A stretch of DNA of 64,000 nt from Gastracanthus pulcherrimus (taxonomy: Eukaryota; Arthropoda; Insecta; Hymenoptera; Pteromalidae), in the NCBI GenBank assembly GCA_949152435.1, contig OX424572.1, forward strand, positions 11,752,184 through 11,816,183, read 5' to 3'. Below are positions 47,701 to 56,372 of the stretch, in pieces. Numbering within the stretch: position 1 is the first letter of the stretch; every line of letters begins with the position of its first letter. A program made the position numbers and the translations under genes. The notes beneath the pieces were generated by a model that saw only the letters and a list, made by a program, of their open reading frames with translations, made no database searches and was not told where the DNA came from.

Positions 47701-49803
47701 TTTCTTTTTCTTCTTCTTATATCTAGAGCGAGCCAAAGTAGTACCCCCATACCAGGGGAGTCAACATTTTGCCCATTTTACCTGAAACCTTTTCCTTTAT
47801 TGAGTTACGAGCGAAATCGAATTCCTTGTCTCAAAAAATTTTCTGCTTCTGCCTATATGTAGAGGGAGTCAAAGTGGTGCCGCCATACAAGAGGGTCAAA
47901 ATTTTGTCCACTTTACCTGATACCTTTTCTTTTGTTCAGTTTCGAGCGAACAACGAAACCAAACCTCAAAACAAAAATTTTCTCTTCTGCCTATATGTAG
48001 ATGAAGTCAAAGTAGTACCGCCATACAAGCGGGGTCAAATTTTTGTCCATTTTACCTTGTATAGGGTCTCTATTGATATCACAGACACCGACAAGGAAAA
48101 AATTTACATGCTGATTCGCTATTGCCTTTTACATAATAGAACTTGATTCACTTTGGCCCAAAATGGAATTCATTTATCATTGTCTTTATCTTACTAGCAA
48201 TGATACAACACATTGACGGTACTTCATGAAACTTAGCATCCTAGGCTGCAACGAGTTAGCCTAAAATAGTGTTTAATACATTAACAGCTCTCATTTCTAT
48301 TTTAACCCCTTGAGTTTTTACAGTATTATACAAAAAGTATTATCATCATGTTATTAACAAATTTATCCTTAATCAGAACATATACCCCCTTGTAATCTGA
48401 AGTATTTGATTATGAACATTTATGGTTTTTAAGTAGCGCTCAGACTAACACGATGAATAGATTTGGGTTTAAAAGGTTCAAATTTGCACATTTTTTACTT
48501 TCAGTCTGAAAGCTACACCCAAATATTTGTAATAAAATATCTCAGGTTATAAGGAGGATTAAGGTCTGGCTGAAGATGAATATATTAAAATATAATTATA
48601 TTTTCTAAAGAATTAGGTTTTAGAATACTAAGTACACCGATACTTCCTTTACCTTTTTACAAATGAAAATTTAGACAGACCTCCTTAAAAGTTATAACAA
48701 TTCATTTTTGTTTGACATTTAAAAAAAGTGATATACTGCAATATCTTGTCTCAGTCGGTAAGATAGAGTTCTGGATTAACTTGTGAGATGAACTGTTGGG
48801 TTATCTACACAAATGATAATTTCAATTCCCCGCTTTATTGTAACGCCATCTACCGCCAAAACTTCGAATTTTCAATTTCAAAATTTCAATTTCTCGCTAC
48901 TCGGTCAGTAAAGTAGATTTTTGGGTTAATGATTGAGGTCGGTATTTGGGTTACTCAGTTGGTAAGGTAGATTCCTGAATTAGCCCAGATACGAACCCTT
49001 GGACGGTAAGGTAGGAATCTGAAGTGGACCAGAACCGGCACAGCTTATCTACCTACGCATCTGCGCTTTGATTACCTGCCGTTTGCGTAGACGGGGAAAA
49101 ACTGTACGCAAGGTGCTATTTGCACATTCTTCTATTTGTTACATTTTTATCATAAATTTTGGATTTGAAAGGCTATAACTTATGTTTGTGAATTATTAAT
49201 ACAAATTCCTTCGCTCATGTCAGAATTACTTGTATTTTGAACAAAATAACCGTTGGAATAGTTCAATCTGATGCTTAGAACTCTCAAAATTATGTGAAAA
49301 AAATTCCTTGATATATTTCGATGAAATATATAAATTCATCGAAAAAGTAAATGTAATATATGATGAATAATTCATTCTCATCTAAAAATATATAAGCAAT
49401 TTAATTAAAATTCTAAGGTGGTCAGGTCTCTTTAATATATAACAAATTTACCGAAGTTACAAGTCATGTCATCCTTTTGTTAAAGAGCGATGCCATAGCA
49501 AACGCCGCCTTCTTTGCAAGTATGCAGCAGCTGGCGCCAACTTATCGAAAGAAAGTTGACCAGATCTTGTACTTCATGATGATAAGGGCGCAGAAACCGA
49601 TACAGTTAACTGCCGGCGGTTTCGTCAGACTCTCAATTCAAACTTTCGGAGCTGTACGTATACAAAAATCTTGCGTTTCACCTATATACGTAGATCTGCA
49701 AATGAGTTCGGTGGATATGTGTTTGCATAATTTTATTTGAATGTTGCAGATGGTCAAGAGCGCGTTCTCGTTCTTCATGGTCTTGTGGAGCTTCAGCAGT
49801 TGA
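26517..49803 (+). CDS. Odorant receptor OR-3, complete, seven exons over 23 kb, 426 aa
   Basis: Insect odorant receptor. Exons: 26517-26765, 27492-27799, 38854-39159, 43063-43162, 43252-43347, 49486-49653, 49750-49803 (TGA). They total 1281 nt, phases consistent, all GT..AG (canonical gtaagg after exon 3). Tandem ATGs at 26517 and 26520 open a polar N terminus (Q-rich, residues ~8-22) before LNILRLVALLPYEGKKLYYLF. Exon 2 contains membrane segments and a cysteine-rich loop. Exon 3 carries EPAYSLVSALQAIICFSIDF, then a long intracellular loop. Exon 5 ends ICQWAPEHLLRK. Exon 6 has LYFMMIRAQKPIQLTAGGFV, the FM..R.QKP..L.AG motif diagnostic of the family, and exon 7 is a final hydrophobic helix. 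No disruption was seen. Introns 2 (11 kb), 3 (3.9 kb) and 5 (6.1 kb) are packed with transposons, which is unusual for ORs. It is a different lineage from OR-1 and OR-2 by sequence. Confidence 0.85.
28293..29430 (-). mobile_element. Broken mariner element in OR-3 intron 2
   Basis: Mariner-family transposase gene on minus, ATG at 29410, final stop near 28360. One end keeps a TIR (28293 on, cgagggttgttcaataagtc) next to TA 28291-28292; the other TIR was not found before the PolB-element end at about 29605. Domain order is normal: N-terminal HTH region with ATVYNWVNEFKRGR, SILHEKLG and RWVPRLL, catalytic VDETWIHYYTPE, HQDN, YSPDL. It is inactive: a one-base loss near 29362, a stop after the YYTPE block (about 28896) and a frameshift just before the third catalytic aspartate (about 28550). 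Confidence 0.85.
30574..31790 (+). pseudogene. Protein-primed DNA polymerase B relic, left copy
   Basis: Recognisable stretches in order: exonuclease-end motif YISFTKYVDE...FIDSYTFLACS, KRVFPYDHVSSF, then YLKTDVLLLSNAF with CLEAY, WDAMLKYI, and the DMYNMYG type site where the catalytic Dx2SLYP-like block begins. These are characteristic of Polinton/adintovirus and related protein-primed polymerases. Damage: TAG at 30970-30972 just before the TDVLLL block, a stop at 31297, then several frameshifts through the fingers/palm region to about 31790. It is not a functional gene. The GC-rich coding-like composition contrasts with the surrounding intron. Confidence 0.75.
31903..31976. repeat. (TACC)n-(TGCC)n microsatellite
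   Basis: An uninterrupted tetranucleotide run, tacc units then tgcc units, lying between the two inverted polymerase relics. Confidence 0.95.
32018..32210. repeat. 21-bp minisatellite, about 8-9 copies
   Basis: The unit 'gttactctatgacataaaa' with small variations. Because the unit is 21 bp, one plus frame stays open and would read as a seven-residue repeat (VLLYDIK type). I see no start context or family match, so I treat it as a repeat, not a gene. Confidence 0.85.
32396..33430 (-). pseudogene. Protein-primed DNA polymerase B relic, right inverted copy
   Basis: Minus-strand copy. Its first ~470 bp (33430 to 32960) match plus-strand 31318-31785 at roughly 85%, then it continues into the polymerase C-terminal half that the left copy lacks: KLVNKWSGRYG, IYVGLSVLDLSK, YEFHHSRM, RFNTSDYAEENQ, NKKVLGG and a KKRKGVK...TVIEFKDY tail. 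Stops and shifts occur in the upstream part, at the junction near 32970, and after the NKKVLGG block. The two copies differ in their damage, so they diverged before or independently of their inversion. Confidence 0.75.
34572..34853. mobile_element. MITE with ~35-bp inverted ends
   Basis: The left 'ttaggttagccgctttacga' + 'aaacaaggagtg' pairs with the right 'cactccctgttttcgcaaag' + 'cgactaacctaaa'. The interior is GC-richer and also partly inverted (cggtctgaccgcgcgcctcc / cgggaggtgcgcagtcggtcag). No transposase; listed open frames inside are incidental. Confidence 0.75.
35944..36110. mobile_element. MITE (~167 bp) with (TA)n centre
   Basis: The left 'tacacctaacaccg' ... 'cttcccga' ... 'aatttaacctacaaag' pairs with the right 'ctttgtaggttaaattt' ... 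'tcgggaag' ... 'cgtgttgggtgta'. The loop is a TA microsatellite (36002-36050). Confidence 0.8.
36111..37079. other. OR-3 intron 2, no recognised feature
   Basis: AT-rich intron sequence; nothing recognisable. Confidence 0.4.
37080..37600. mobile_element. Foldback element (~520 bp)
   Basis: The left 'aaattcttctgatcgaattt' + 'gtttaaattttt' (about 37123) pairs with the right 'aaaaaatttaaacgaatttg' + 'atcagaagaattt' (about 37545). A second pair, 'gacgggtcaggtttgggaac' and 'gttctcaaacctaacccact', lies inside. The outer ends are diverged and no target duplication is certain. Confidence 0.6.
37601..38853. other. OR-3 intron 2, 3' part
   Basis: No gene. A near-perfect short palindrome, tccaaaagtgagg-ttatataa-ccttacttttgga, lies at about 38398-38431. 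The minus open frame 38558-38806 has no recognisable domain. Confidence 0.45.
39166..39204. repeat. (AT)n microsatellite just after OR-3 exon 3 donor
   Basis: An AT dinucleotide run starting seven bases past the exon 3 splice donor. Confidence 0.9.
39455..41118. mobile_element. ~1.66-kb inverted-repeat element with internal repeat units
   Basis: The ends are inverted: 'agtatgtgggacctacaaa' at 39490 and 'tttgtaggtcccacatacta' at about 41087, extending through 'ccttcggga..gccagggagaagccaa.caatt' and 'aattgattggcttttctctgg'. Inside are three inverted copies of the ~270-330 bp unit found at 24077-24965 (landmark 'ggctcccaatt.agtaaggg' at about 39939, 40271, 40495; 'ggcttcc.ttttaaatctact' at 40104 and 40653). 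No transposase, so it is non-autonomous. Confidence 0.65.
40716..40949. mobile_element. TTAA-flanked MITE nested in the 39455-41118 element
   Basis: Nearly perfect ~47-bp terminal repeats: 'catttcttcccaagcggcca' + 'ttttatagtc.attggtttttt' against 'aaaaaaccaatcgactataa' + 'aatggccgcttgggaagaaatg'. TTAA stands at both ends. Non-coding. Confidence 0.8.
41230..41758. mobile_element. Foldback element (~530 bp), arms ~200 bp
   Basis: The left 'ttttccagttggtctttttt' and the right 'aaaaggccaattggaaaaga' are inverted. Further in, 'taggcgaaaagagatttaat' / 'attaaagctcttttcgccta' and 'aaaaatattaatccgagt' / 'actcggattaatattttt' pair closely. A dispersed repeat piece (41788-41858, like 17050-17110) follows. 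Confidence 0.75.
42005..42300 (+). other. Unidentified open segment before exon 4 of OR-3
   Basis: GC-richer than its surroundings, with a 79-codon open frame (42026-42265). It contains an internal inverted pair, accacattccatttt / ggaaggaatgtggt. It starts with a donor-like context and has no OR features. I do not recognise it; a piece of a mobile element is the likeliest reading. Confidence 0.3.
42385..43018. mobile_element. Foldback element (~630 bp), arms ~180 bp, 45 bp before exon 4
   Basis: The left 'ggcatttcacgtcaactctc' pairs with the right 'gagagctgacgtgaaatgcc'. The inner arms 'gttttccaacggtg', 'ttccattttcacctctaaaa' and 'actataaaac' have clear complements at 42828-42890. The right end lies only ~45 bp from the exon 4 acceptor at 43062. 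Confidence 0.8.
43664..43679 (-). promoter_or_regulatory. Orphan histone-type 3' stem-loop
   Basis: Minus strand GGCCCTTTTCAGGGCC: a perfect 6-bp stem with a 4-base loop, identical in form to the 3' stem-loop of replication-dependent histone mRNAs. AATAAA follows directly on minus. No histone coding sequence is visible upstream on that strand within ~1.4 kb, so this may be a remnant or coincidence. Confidence 0.4.
44726..44777. repeat. (CT)n microsatellite
   Basis: A long pure CT run just upstream of a TATA-like 'ctctataagtac'. Confidence 0.95.
45124..46414 (+). mobile_element. Full-length mariner element with perfect TIRs
   Basis: A 1291-bp element bounded by TA (45122-45123 and 46415-46416). 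The terminal repeats are identical for the first 28 bases (cgagggtagttcaataagtc...). It contains one transposase gene. Perfect TIRs and a nearly intact ORF indicate recent arrival. It sits inside the GC-rich block. Confidence 0.95.
45301..46349 (+). pseudogene. Mariner transposase, one frameshift from intact
   Basis: DDD-type (D,D34D) mariner transposase, which cuts and pastes the element at TA. ATG 45301 (MEKNEFRAVIKHF) is preferred to upstream in-frame TTG. Domains: two N-terminal helix-turn-helix regions (residues ~1-110; ATVYNWVNEFKRGR, SILHEKLGMKKLSARW), the linker motif WVPRLLS, then the catalytic block VDETWIHHYTPE (first D), the HHDN block (second D) and YSPDLAPSD (third D, 34 residues on). 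The frame breaks at the A-run near 46026-46033; the C-terminal ~95 codons, including the second and third D, continue in another frame to TAA 46347-46349. Length (~350 codons) is normal for mariner. The single indel in a homopolymer could also be a sequencing error. Confidence 0.9.
47720..48070. repeat. ~135-bp tandem repeat, about 2.6 copies
   Basis: The unit starts 'tatatgtagagggagtcaaagt' (about 47724, 47857, 47993), then 'accgccatacaag.gggtcaaattttgtccattttacctgataccttttc' and 'gagcgaa..aaa'. The two plus open frames across it are by-products. Confidence 0.8.
48735..49040. repeat. Degenerate tRNA-like/SINE-type words
   Basis: 'cagtcggtaagatagagttctggattaac', 'ggtcagtaaagtagatttttgggttaa' and 'cagttggtaaggtagattcctgaatta' recur within 250 bp, resembling a tRNA A-box region (CAGT.GGTAAG). 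Three decayed tandem units of a SINE head is my reading; there is no clean B box. Confidence 0.35.
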
Positions 49804-50329
49804 AACAATGTATCACGTGCATTTTACTTTCTTTACTTGTACATACAAGCGAATTTTAAAAAGATATATATATTTTTATTCCTCAAATTATTGTAATAAT
49901 GTTAACAGATGTATAAAACGGTGTTTTTCAGCACAGTGTTTGCCAATTTTTCATACCGGATCACTTAGAGCTCTCTTAGCGGAGTGGGCGGTGGCACTCT
50001 AATACATTATCAATTATTGCTTTAGCAGTTACTAAAGTATATACGTAAAAAATGACACAACATTTTTTAGCCTTACAGATTTGACCAAAAATTAATTTGC
50101 AGTATAATTTGATATGTCATTATATAATATAACTCAAAACACTTTTCTACACCAGTTAAACACCCTTAGACGCTTCCCTTCAAAAGTCGGCAGTTAAATC
50201 AATAGAAAATCCACAAAAAATTTTAATAAATTAAATTTTCAAAAATTAAAAAAAATTAAATTATCAAAAATTGAAAAAAATTAAATTATCAAAAATTAAA
50301 AAAAATAAATTATCAAAAATTTAAATAAT

Positions 50330-50782
50330 TTAAAAATTTAAAAAAATTTTAAAATTTCTTAAAAATTTTAAAATAATTTTAATAATTTCAAAAAATTTGA
50401 ACACATACGCACGCACGCACATTTTTATATACAAAATATCGATTTTCTGAGTAGCGGGCGTAAAGTATATAACAATATTATCACATTTTCCACATGAAAT
50501 GACGATTTTGAAGCCTAAGCCATGCTTTCCACTTTCGGAGAATGTTATTTCTGAATGACATTTCTTGCAAACAACAGCTTGTGATATGGCAGAGAAAACT
50601 GCTAAGAAGCTTAATATCCGGTAACCAAACCCCTCTTCTATTACAAAATCGTCAGGAACCAAATTCCTCAATTTCTTAACCGACGCACTAACGTTTCCGT
50701 CCTCTAGCCTCTCTAATTCATAGCTATTCGGTGGCAGCCGCTTACCTGCTTTTGGTCGCTTGATATTTGCGGTACCTCCCAT
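50330..50782 (-). pseudogene. Mutator-like transposase 5' fragment
   Basis: A 150-codon open frame from ATG 50782. Residues ~50-110 (FGYRILSFLAVFSAISQAVV, CKKCHSEITFSESG, GLGFKIVISCGKCD) match the N-terminal zinc-finger region of the Mutator-like (MULE) transposases common in arthropods, with CxxC pairs at CKKC and CGKC. After about residue 112 the frame runs into A/T-rich sequence with no homology; the catalytic core is missing. It is a truncated element. Confidence 0.65.
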
Positions 50783-51376
50783 TCAACCTGTTCGCCCCTT
50801 GTACATTGTTTATTTTATTGTTCAAAATCACTTCAAAACAACGAAATATATATTATAATGGCGGAAAGCAAAACGACGCACACGCATACTGACAGTTACA
50901 CTGCTCGAATAATACGATTTCATTATGACATGAGCATCCTATATACGCCACCTATCGGTCTTCTATGAAACCTCAAATACCCTATGCACTGTCGGTAGCA
51001 ATGTTACTTATTATCCAGAGAGGTATAAGCAGTATAAAGGCAATAAATCGGAGCGCGCCAGGTGAGTCATCGATCGTATTTGCAAAGCGCTGCGAGGTGC
51101 CGCAGCAAAGTCGTTAGGAGAGACATTTAAATATGTTTTTGCACTATAAAGCGACTGACATCTTATTTTTAGGACTCTAAAGTACACTTTAAGCAAAAAA
51201 AAACAAATCGATTTTTTCAAAATTCTGGAGTCCCTTAAACAGAGTAATAGGGATTCTTTAACACGCATTGTAAAAGAAAGATACAGAAAATAACTTTTAT
51301 TTTGTTGTTATTTAAATTTTATAGAGATTGCCCAAAAGACAGTGTAAATATTCCAACATTAATGTCGATCCATCAA
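50783..51376. other. Spacer, no recognised gene
   Basis: No coding signal; possible remnants of the Mutator-like element continue upstream of its ATG. Nothing else recognised. Confidence 0.35.
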
Positions 51377-51437
51377 CAAAAATCAGTAATACACACACAC
51401 ATATATATTATATATGTGTATTACTGATTTTTGTAGA
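51377..51437. repeat. Perfect palindrome with (CA)/(TA) core
   Basis: 'acaaaaatcagtaatacaca' and 'tgtgtattactgatttttgt' are exact complements around an ACACATATATATT core. It can form a hairpin of more than 25 bp. Confidence 0.85.
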
Positions 51438-52466
51438 ACCTAAACCCCTCTATTTAAGAATTGTGATTTATGTTTATATCATGAAACTATGTTCTGTATT
51501 GTTGAAAATATAATTAACAATGGTGTAAAAAGAGTATTATTAGTACTTCTTATATAAAAGTATATTGTGGAAAAGTAAGTTATTGATTAATATTTTAATT
51601 AGATAGCTTTCTGTTAAAATTTCTTAGGTTTTTCCTAATTTGTGATTGCTTTTCGGGTTTCAATTTCAAATGTATTAAATTTTATGAATTTTGATTAATT
51701 ACAGATCTTGAAAAGTATTTAATATAGTACAGTCCCAAATTATTCATTAATGGATCATATGAAAACCTTGATATTTAGTAAATGTAGTTCTTTGTATAGA
51801 ATCTTAATAAAAAAAATCTTATTCGAAGGGGGTAAAAAGTTCATCTTAAAATAAAAAAACAAAGTTTAAAAATAATAAAGTTCATCAATATTGTATATGA
51901 AGAACTACTTTTACACAAAATTACAATTTCGAAAGCATCCAACGATGAGCAGTTTGGAACTTGTACTATGTAACCGATATTTGACCGTCTTGTGACCGAT
52001 ATTTTTGTTGTATAAGTAGTTAAACACATTTATCATACATTTTGAAGATTTTCAAGGCATCTATGTCTTACTTTGTATTCTTGTCGTCGGTTGCTAAAAT
52101 TTCAGTTGATTAAAGTTGCAATAAAGTGATTAATGAAACAATTTATGAAACTTTAAATGTATATTTATATAATATAAGTTTATTTTAAGTTTAATTTATT
52201 TTACAATTATTTATGTAATTTATTTGTATGATTCAATCTATTGTAAATTTTACAACGTATTGTATAATGTATAGTTATATATTTATGTTATTAGAAAACC
52301 AGGAAATACAACTTACTATTTTACAGAAAAAATATATTATATGTACATAATTATCTTCATTTTTATTCAACTTCAATAATGATGAGATTATCTATTATAT
52401 GTAATATTGACTTGTATTTTGTATATCTATTCACACATAATTCGCTGTATGTATTAATTTAGATGA
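51438..52466. other. AT-rich spacer
   Basis: AT-rich, no recognised gene. On minus this is the 3' side of the possible gene at 52467-53147. Confidence 0.35.
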
Positions 52467-53147
52467 CTTCTTCTTTATCTGACAGTGTATATTTCCCTGG
52501 TGGATCTATGAAAATTTCGAGTCGTACTTGGATCACTTTTACTCCCAGTATTGTCTAAATATAAATTTACATACATTATCATTAAATTATTTGTTGATTT
52601 GGTTGCTTTGATGGGATTGTTGTGAACCTATAATACTTACGTTTTGCAGTACTTTTACTATCGTCGAACAGTCGGTCATTTAAAAACGAAAAAATTGAAG
52701 AGCCATTCGCTGTTTGTTAAACAAAAATTATACATTTTATTTCTTGTATTACTATATTTTAAAAACTATATTTTATTCAAAAATTAAATAATATGAGTTC
52801 ATTAATCATTTCATAATTTCATGTACAATATCATACAGAATATTTGTACAGAATAACGATTCAATATATGCTACAAAGATAAGTTCAATGATCAGCTTTC
52901 ACGTTTACTATTGAAGTTATAAATATACCGAAGAAAAATTGTAAGAAACAATGTTTCTGTTGGAAACGTTTTAATTACTCGGTACCTATAATTACAACAA
53001 TATATGCACCACTCGAGCTTCTCCTGCATCGCTGATGCTCTAAACTTCTGAAATATAAATTGAAAAAGTGCCGCTCGGTCTTCGTAGCAACTGTGCGAAG
53101 AAAAGCCATTACGCATTCGCGACAAGCTTCTTCAAGAAAATACTGCT
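52467..53147 (-). CDS. Possible unrecognised gene, three 3' exons
   Basis: Read on minus, three pieces have splice-like borders and compatible phase: 53147-52985 (acceptor tatatacag, donor g|gtaccg), 52726-52659 (acceptor aacaaacag, donor ac|gtaagt) and 52560-52467 (acceptor tatatttag, ending TAA). Segments include EEQYFLEEACRECVMAFLRT, then SSIFSFLNDRLFDDSKSTAK, then STTRNFHRSTREIYTVR. GC content rises over the first piece. A competing reading of the last two exons starts at an ATG (MTDCSTIVKVLQN) and is also open. No family is recognised, and 5' exons, if any, would lie right of 53160. Borders are approximate. Confidence 0.3.
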
Positions 53148-53159
53148 CTTCATCTGTAT

Positions 53160-54450
53160 ATAGGTATATACGTCAAGATGAATAGTTCATCCAGATAAAA
53201 GTGCGTATGAAAAAGAGTCGAAGCGCAAACATATAACCCTTTCGCGTTCTACAGCTTGCTATAAGGCTTTAATTATACTTTTTTCTGGTTTCAGCGAAAA
53301 CAATGCAAGAGAAAATTGTACGTTGCGCGCGTACTATACCGTTGAATAAACGAATATAATGAAAACTACATTAGGCGCTAGACATCGACGCGCTGCAATT
53401 CGAACTTATATCTTGATGTTTATTTTAATAAAACTCTGTAAGCTTAACTGTAAGCTCAACTGCTTATAGTTTTAAAATACTTGGTTAATCACATGAAATA
53501 TACGAATATTAGAGATATATTGTAAAAAAGTCTCTTATTCATAAAATTGTTTCTCGGGGATGTCTACAAAACAGTCGTATTTCAAATATAATTCAATAAG
53601 CCGTATTACTGCTTCCGATAAAAACAAGAGATATAAACTTTATTGATAGTAACACCTAATAATGCAAATTTATTGTGTATTGTATTATATTTTCTATTAT
53701 TGATTTATTATTAAAACTTTATTATTTACGATTTATTTATTTACAACTAGTATTACACATTTAAAGAGACTATGAGAATACCACGTGTTTGAGAAACAAA
53801 TTTTGACGAGGTTAAAATGAAGAATTTAACTGAAGATGCTGGTCACATGCTGTCTTAAGTAAACAAATGTTATTAGTCTCTCACCTCTTATTATCAGCAA
53901 TAAATACGCATCTGTTTATCGTATCAAAAACTTATTTTGTTCTAAAGTTATGATCGACTAAATATCGCACTAAAGTTACATTAAAAAATTCCATATTTAA
54001 AAGCAACTGAAATCAATTGAAATTTATGTCGAATTATTACTATTTATACCCAATAATTTTATCCTTTACGATTTATGTCTTCACTTCTAGTATTACAATG
54101 AAACTTACAAGGATATTATCATACTTTTGGGAAACGAATTTTGTTGAGGATTTAGGAGGTTGCTTGGAAATGATGACTTTAATTGGTTCCGGGTAAAAAT
54201 GGTTCAGGGGTTATCAGGCATTGCCATGCATAGAGCATAATGCATAATCATGCATGAGATTTGACTGGGGACATTCAGGCATGGGCATGCAAGTTCAGGA
54301 ATGAACAGACAGTATGTTACAATATGCAGTATTAAATAATTATTTTAAAATAGCATACAAAATGTAAATTATTGTTAAAAAATATTCTACAGCCATATCA
54401 AGCTTCAATAATAATATTATCTCCAAAATAAGCAAACAAGAAATTTCATC
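53160..54450. other. AT-rich spacer with two related paragraphs
   Basis: The text around 53730-53830 ('acgatttatttatttacaactagtattaca...acgaattttgacgag') recurs near 54065-54150 ('acgatttatgtcttcacttctagtattaca...acgaattttgttgag'), an old ~330-bp direct repeat. No gene recognised. Confidence 0.4.
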
Positions 54451-54452
54451 CA

Positions 54453-54525
54453 AGGGTGGAATCGAAGCCAAACCGCAGGCGTTTCAGCCCGGCGACTACT
54501 TAGCCGGGTGAGCTATCAAGCTCGT
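54453..54525 (-). repeat. tRNA-derived SINE head (tRNA-like)
   Basis: Minus strand reads TAGCTCACCCGGCTAAG (A-box-like), an anticodon-arm-like region CGGGC..GCCTG with GAA in the loop, and GGCTTCGATTCC (B-box-like). No proper acceptor stem is visible, so this is a SINE or tRNA pseudogene rather than a tRNA gene. Confidence 0.5.
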
Positions 54526-55484
54526 TGTATATTAACATTTTTTTAGCTTATATGTAGTAACTTACGTTCGATTCAAACTCGACAACATTTTAAGTTCACG
54601 CAAATACTAAATAGAGCAGTAAAATGAGGGTTGCGTTTTCTATGCCGATTTGAGGTTTTTTACATACATACGTAGAATATAGGTATCATACGTATGAAAC
54701 GTAGAATTGAAGTATCATACATCAAATTGTAAACAAATATTTTTTACTACAAGTGCTACTTAAAAAACATGTTTATTTACTATTTGATTTGATTAAAACA
54801 TAATAATTTCTTATTTTATTGAATTTTAGTCACATTTTAAGTGAAAATATTAATTTATATTTAACAACCATAATATTGTTTTTACATAAACTAGAAACAT
54901 TTATGCTCGGTACCGCGCGCTCTAATATTTATTATATAATTTTTTTTTTATTTAATTTTTTCTTTTCAATCCGTATACCCTTTCGGATTTTTACAGGATA
55001 CCTCCACCACCTATGTGTGGAGGTATTTGATCCTAACAACTCACCTTCCCCACACAGATCCCGCATTCGCCCAAGTTACCAACATGGCAGATTTCTACCT
55101 ATGCCGATAACCTATGACGGAGGAAAAACCTCCGCCAGGACCATATATTTATTATATATTTTTACGTTATATTTTTTTATTTAATTATATAGTGAATAGT
55201 ATACTTGAAATTCATTAGCTTTTTTTGGTTTAGCATTTAAAAAAAACGGTAAAAAGCGACGGTTTAAAAAAATTGAATATCAAAAATGTGAACAAAATAG
55301 CTATGTAATAAATTAGCTGTACGCTATATCATATTATGATCAGCGTTCACAATACATGTAATAACATATTTTGATTTACTTGTGAATGGTTTATAATGTA
55401 TTTGGTTTTAAGAACGTCGATTTTTTCTATCCCTCGTCCCCAATTTTACCCAAGAGTAACATTTAAAATTATTAAACGATATAT

Positions 55485-55560
55485 AACACGGGTATAAGGT
55501 AAGGGAGTTAATGTGACCATGCAGGTAATGTGGCCATGCAGGTAATGTGGACACTTATAC
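55485..55560. repeat. Short direct repeat 'aggtaatgtggccatgc'
   Basis: Two to three tandem copies of a ~17-bp unit (gaccatgcaggtaatgtggc). It could be the end of an inverted-repeat element whose partner was not found. Confidence 0.5.
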
Positions 55561-56090
55561 GAGATCTCGCTGTATGCTATTCTGAGGCTCCATAACTCCT
55601 ACAGTATATGTATTGTGACAATAGATGTTGATATGCGCGGTGACCCCGCTGCTGGTGCCCTCTAATTATAAGATAGTGTCATGTTTACCCGCGAAAGCAT
55701 CAAAATTGTAATTTCTTTGCAGTCCATGCATGTAAAGAACTACATAAAGAACTATACATAAAGAAAAATAATAGTTAACAAATGTAAATTAATATAGAAT
55801 AAGTACCTCTCAATTCGATATACTTCGATACATATCTCGTAATCATTTCTTTATATAGGAAATTAAAAATGAAGTTAGCTGATACAACTTATCTTCTTAT
55901 GTAAATTAAGGCAGCGGTGATAATCTTTGATTGCTGCGGCTGATGTATATGTTATAATGCTGAAAAGGGACAGGGTTGAGTAAACGATAACGCGATATTA
56001 ACGTTACCAAAATTACATATATTATATCACGTAATGACTCTAACACTGAAATATTAGTGCACTGTTGTGCATAGATAGCAACGCGCGAGC

Positions 56091-56372
56091 CGTACGAGAG
56101 AGAGAGAGAGAGAGAGAGAGCACAAGGGCATTTACCCACATGTAGAGGAGAAAGACTCCTCTCGCTCGCTCGTCTTAGCGCGGTGGCGAAGATGCCTCAT
56201 ATCTCGGCCTCGAGCACGTCGTGCCAAAAATCCGAAATCGCGTCCCGTGTTCTCGTGCGTACACGCTCGCGGCTAGCAATCGTCTACCTTCACCCGGTTA
56301 TCCCCCCGCGCGCGATTTCACGTGACTCTTATACCTTCCGCGCGCGTTCTCTCTCTCTCTCTCTCTCTCTTC
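56091..56372. repeat. (GA)n and (CT)n microsatellites in a GC-richer island
   Basis: A GA run at 56091-56121 and a CT run at 56347-56371 flank ~220 bp of GC-rich sequence (many CpG, 'cgctcgctcg'). The two runs are inverted relative to each other and could pair. No OR exon or convincing frame lies inside. Confidence 0.7.

Noticed and set aside
54819..55184. 121-codon plus frame
   Set aside because: Mostly T-run-derived hydrophobic residues followed by an unrelated GC-richer piece containing a palindrome (cctccgcc/ggaggtttt type); no homology seen.
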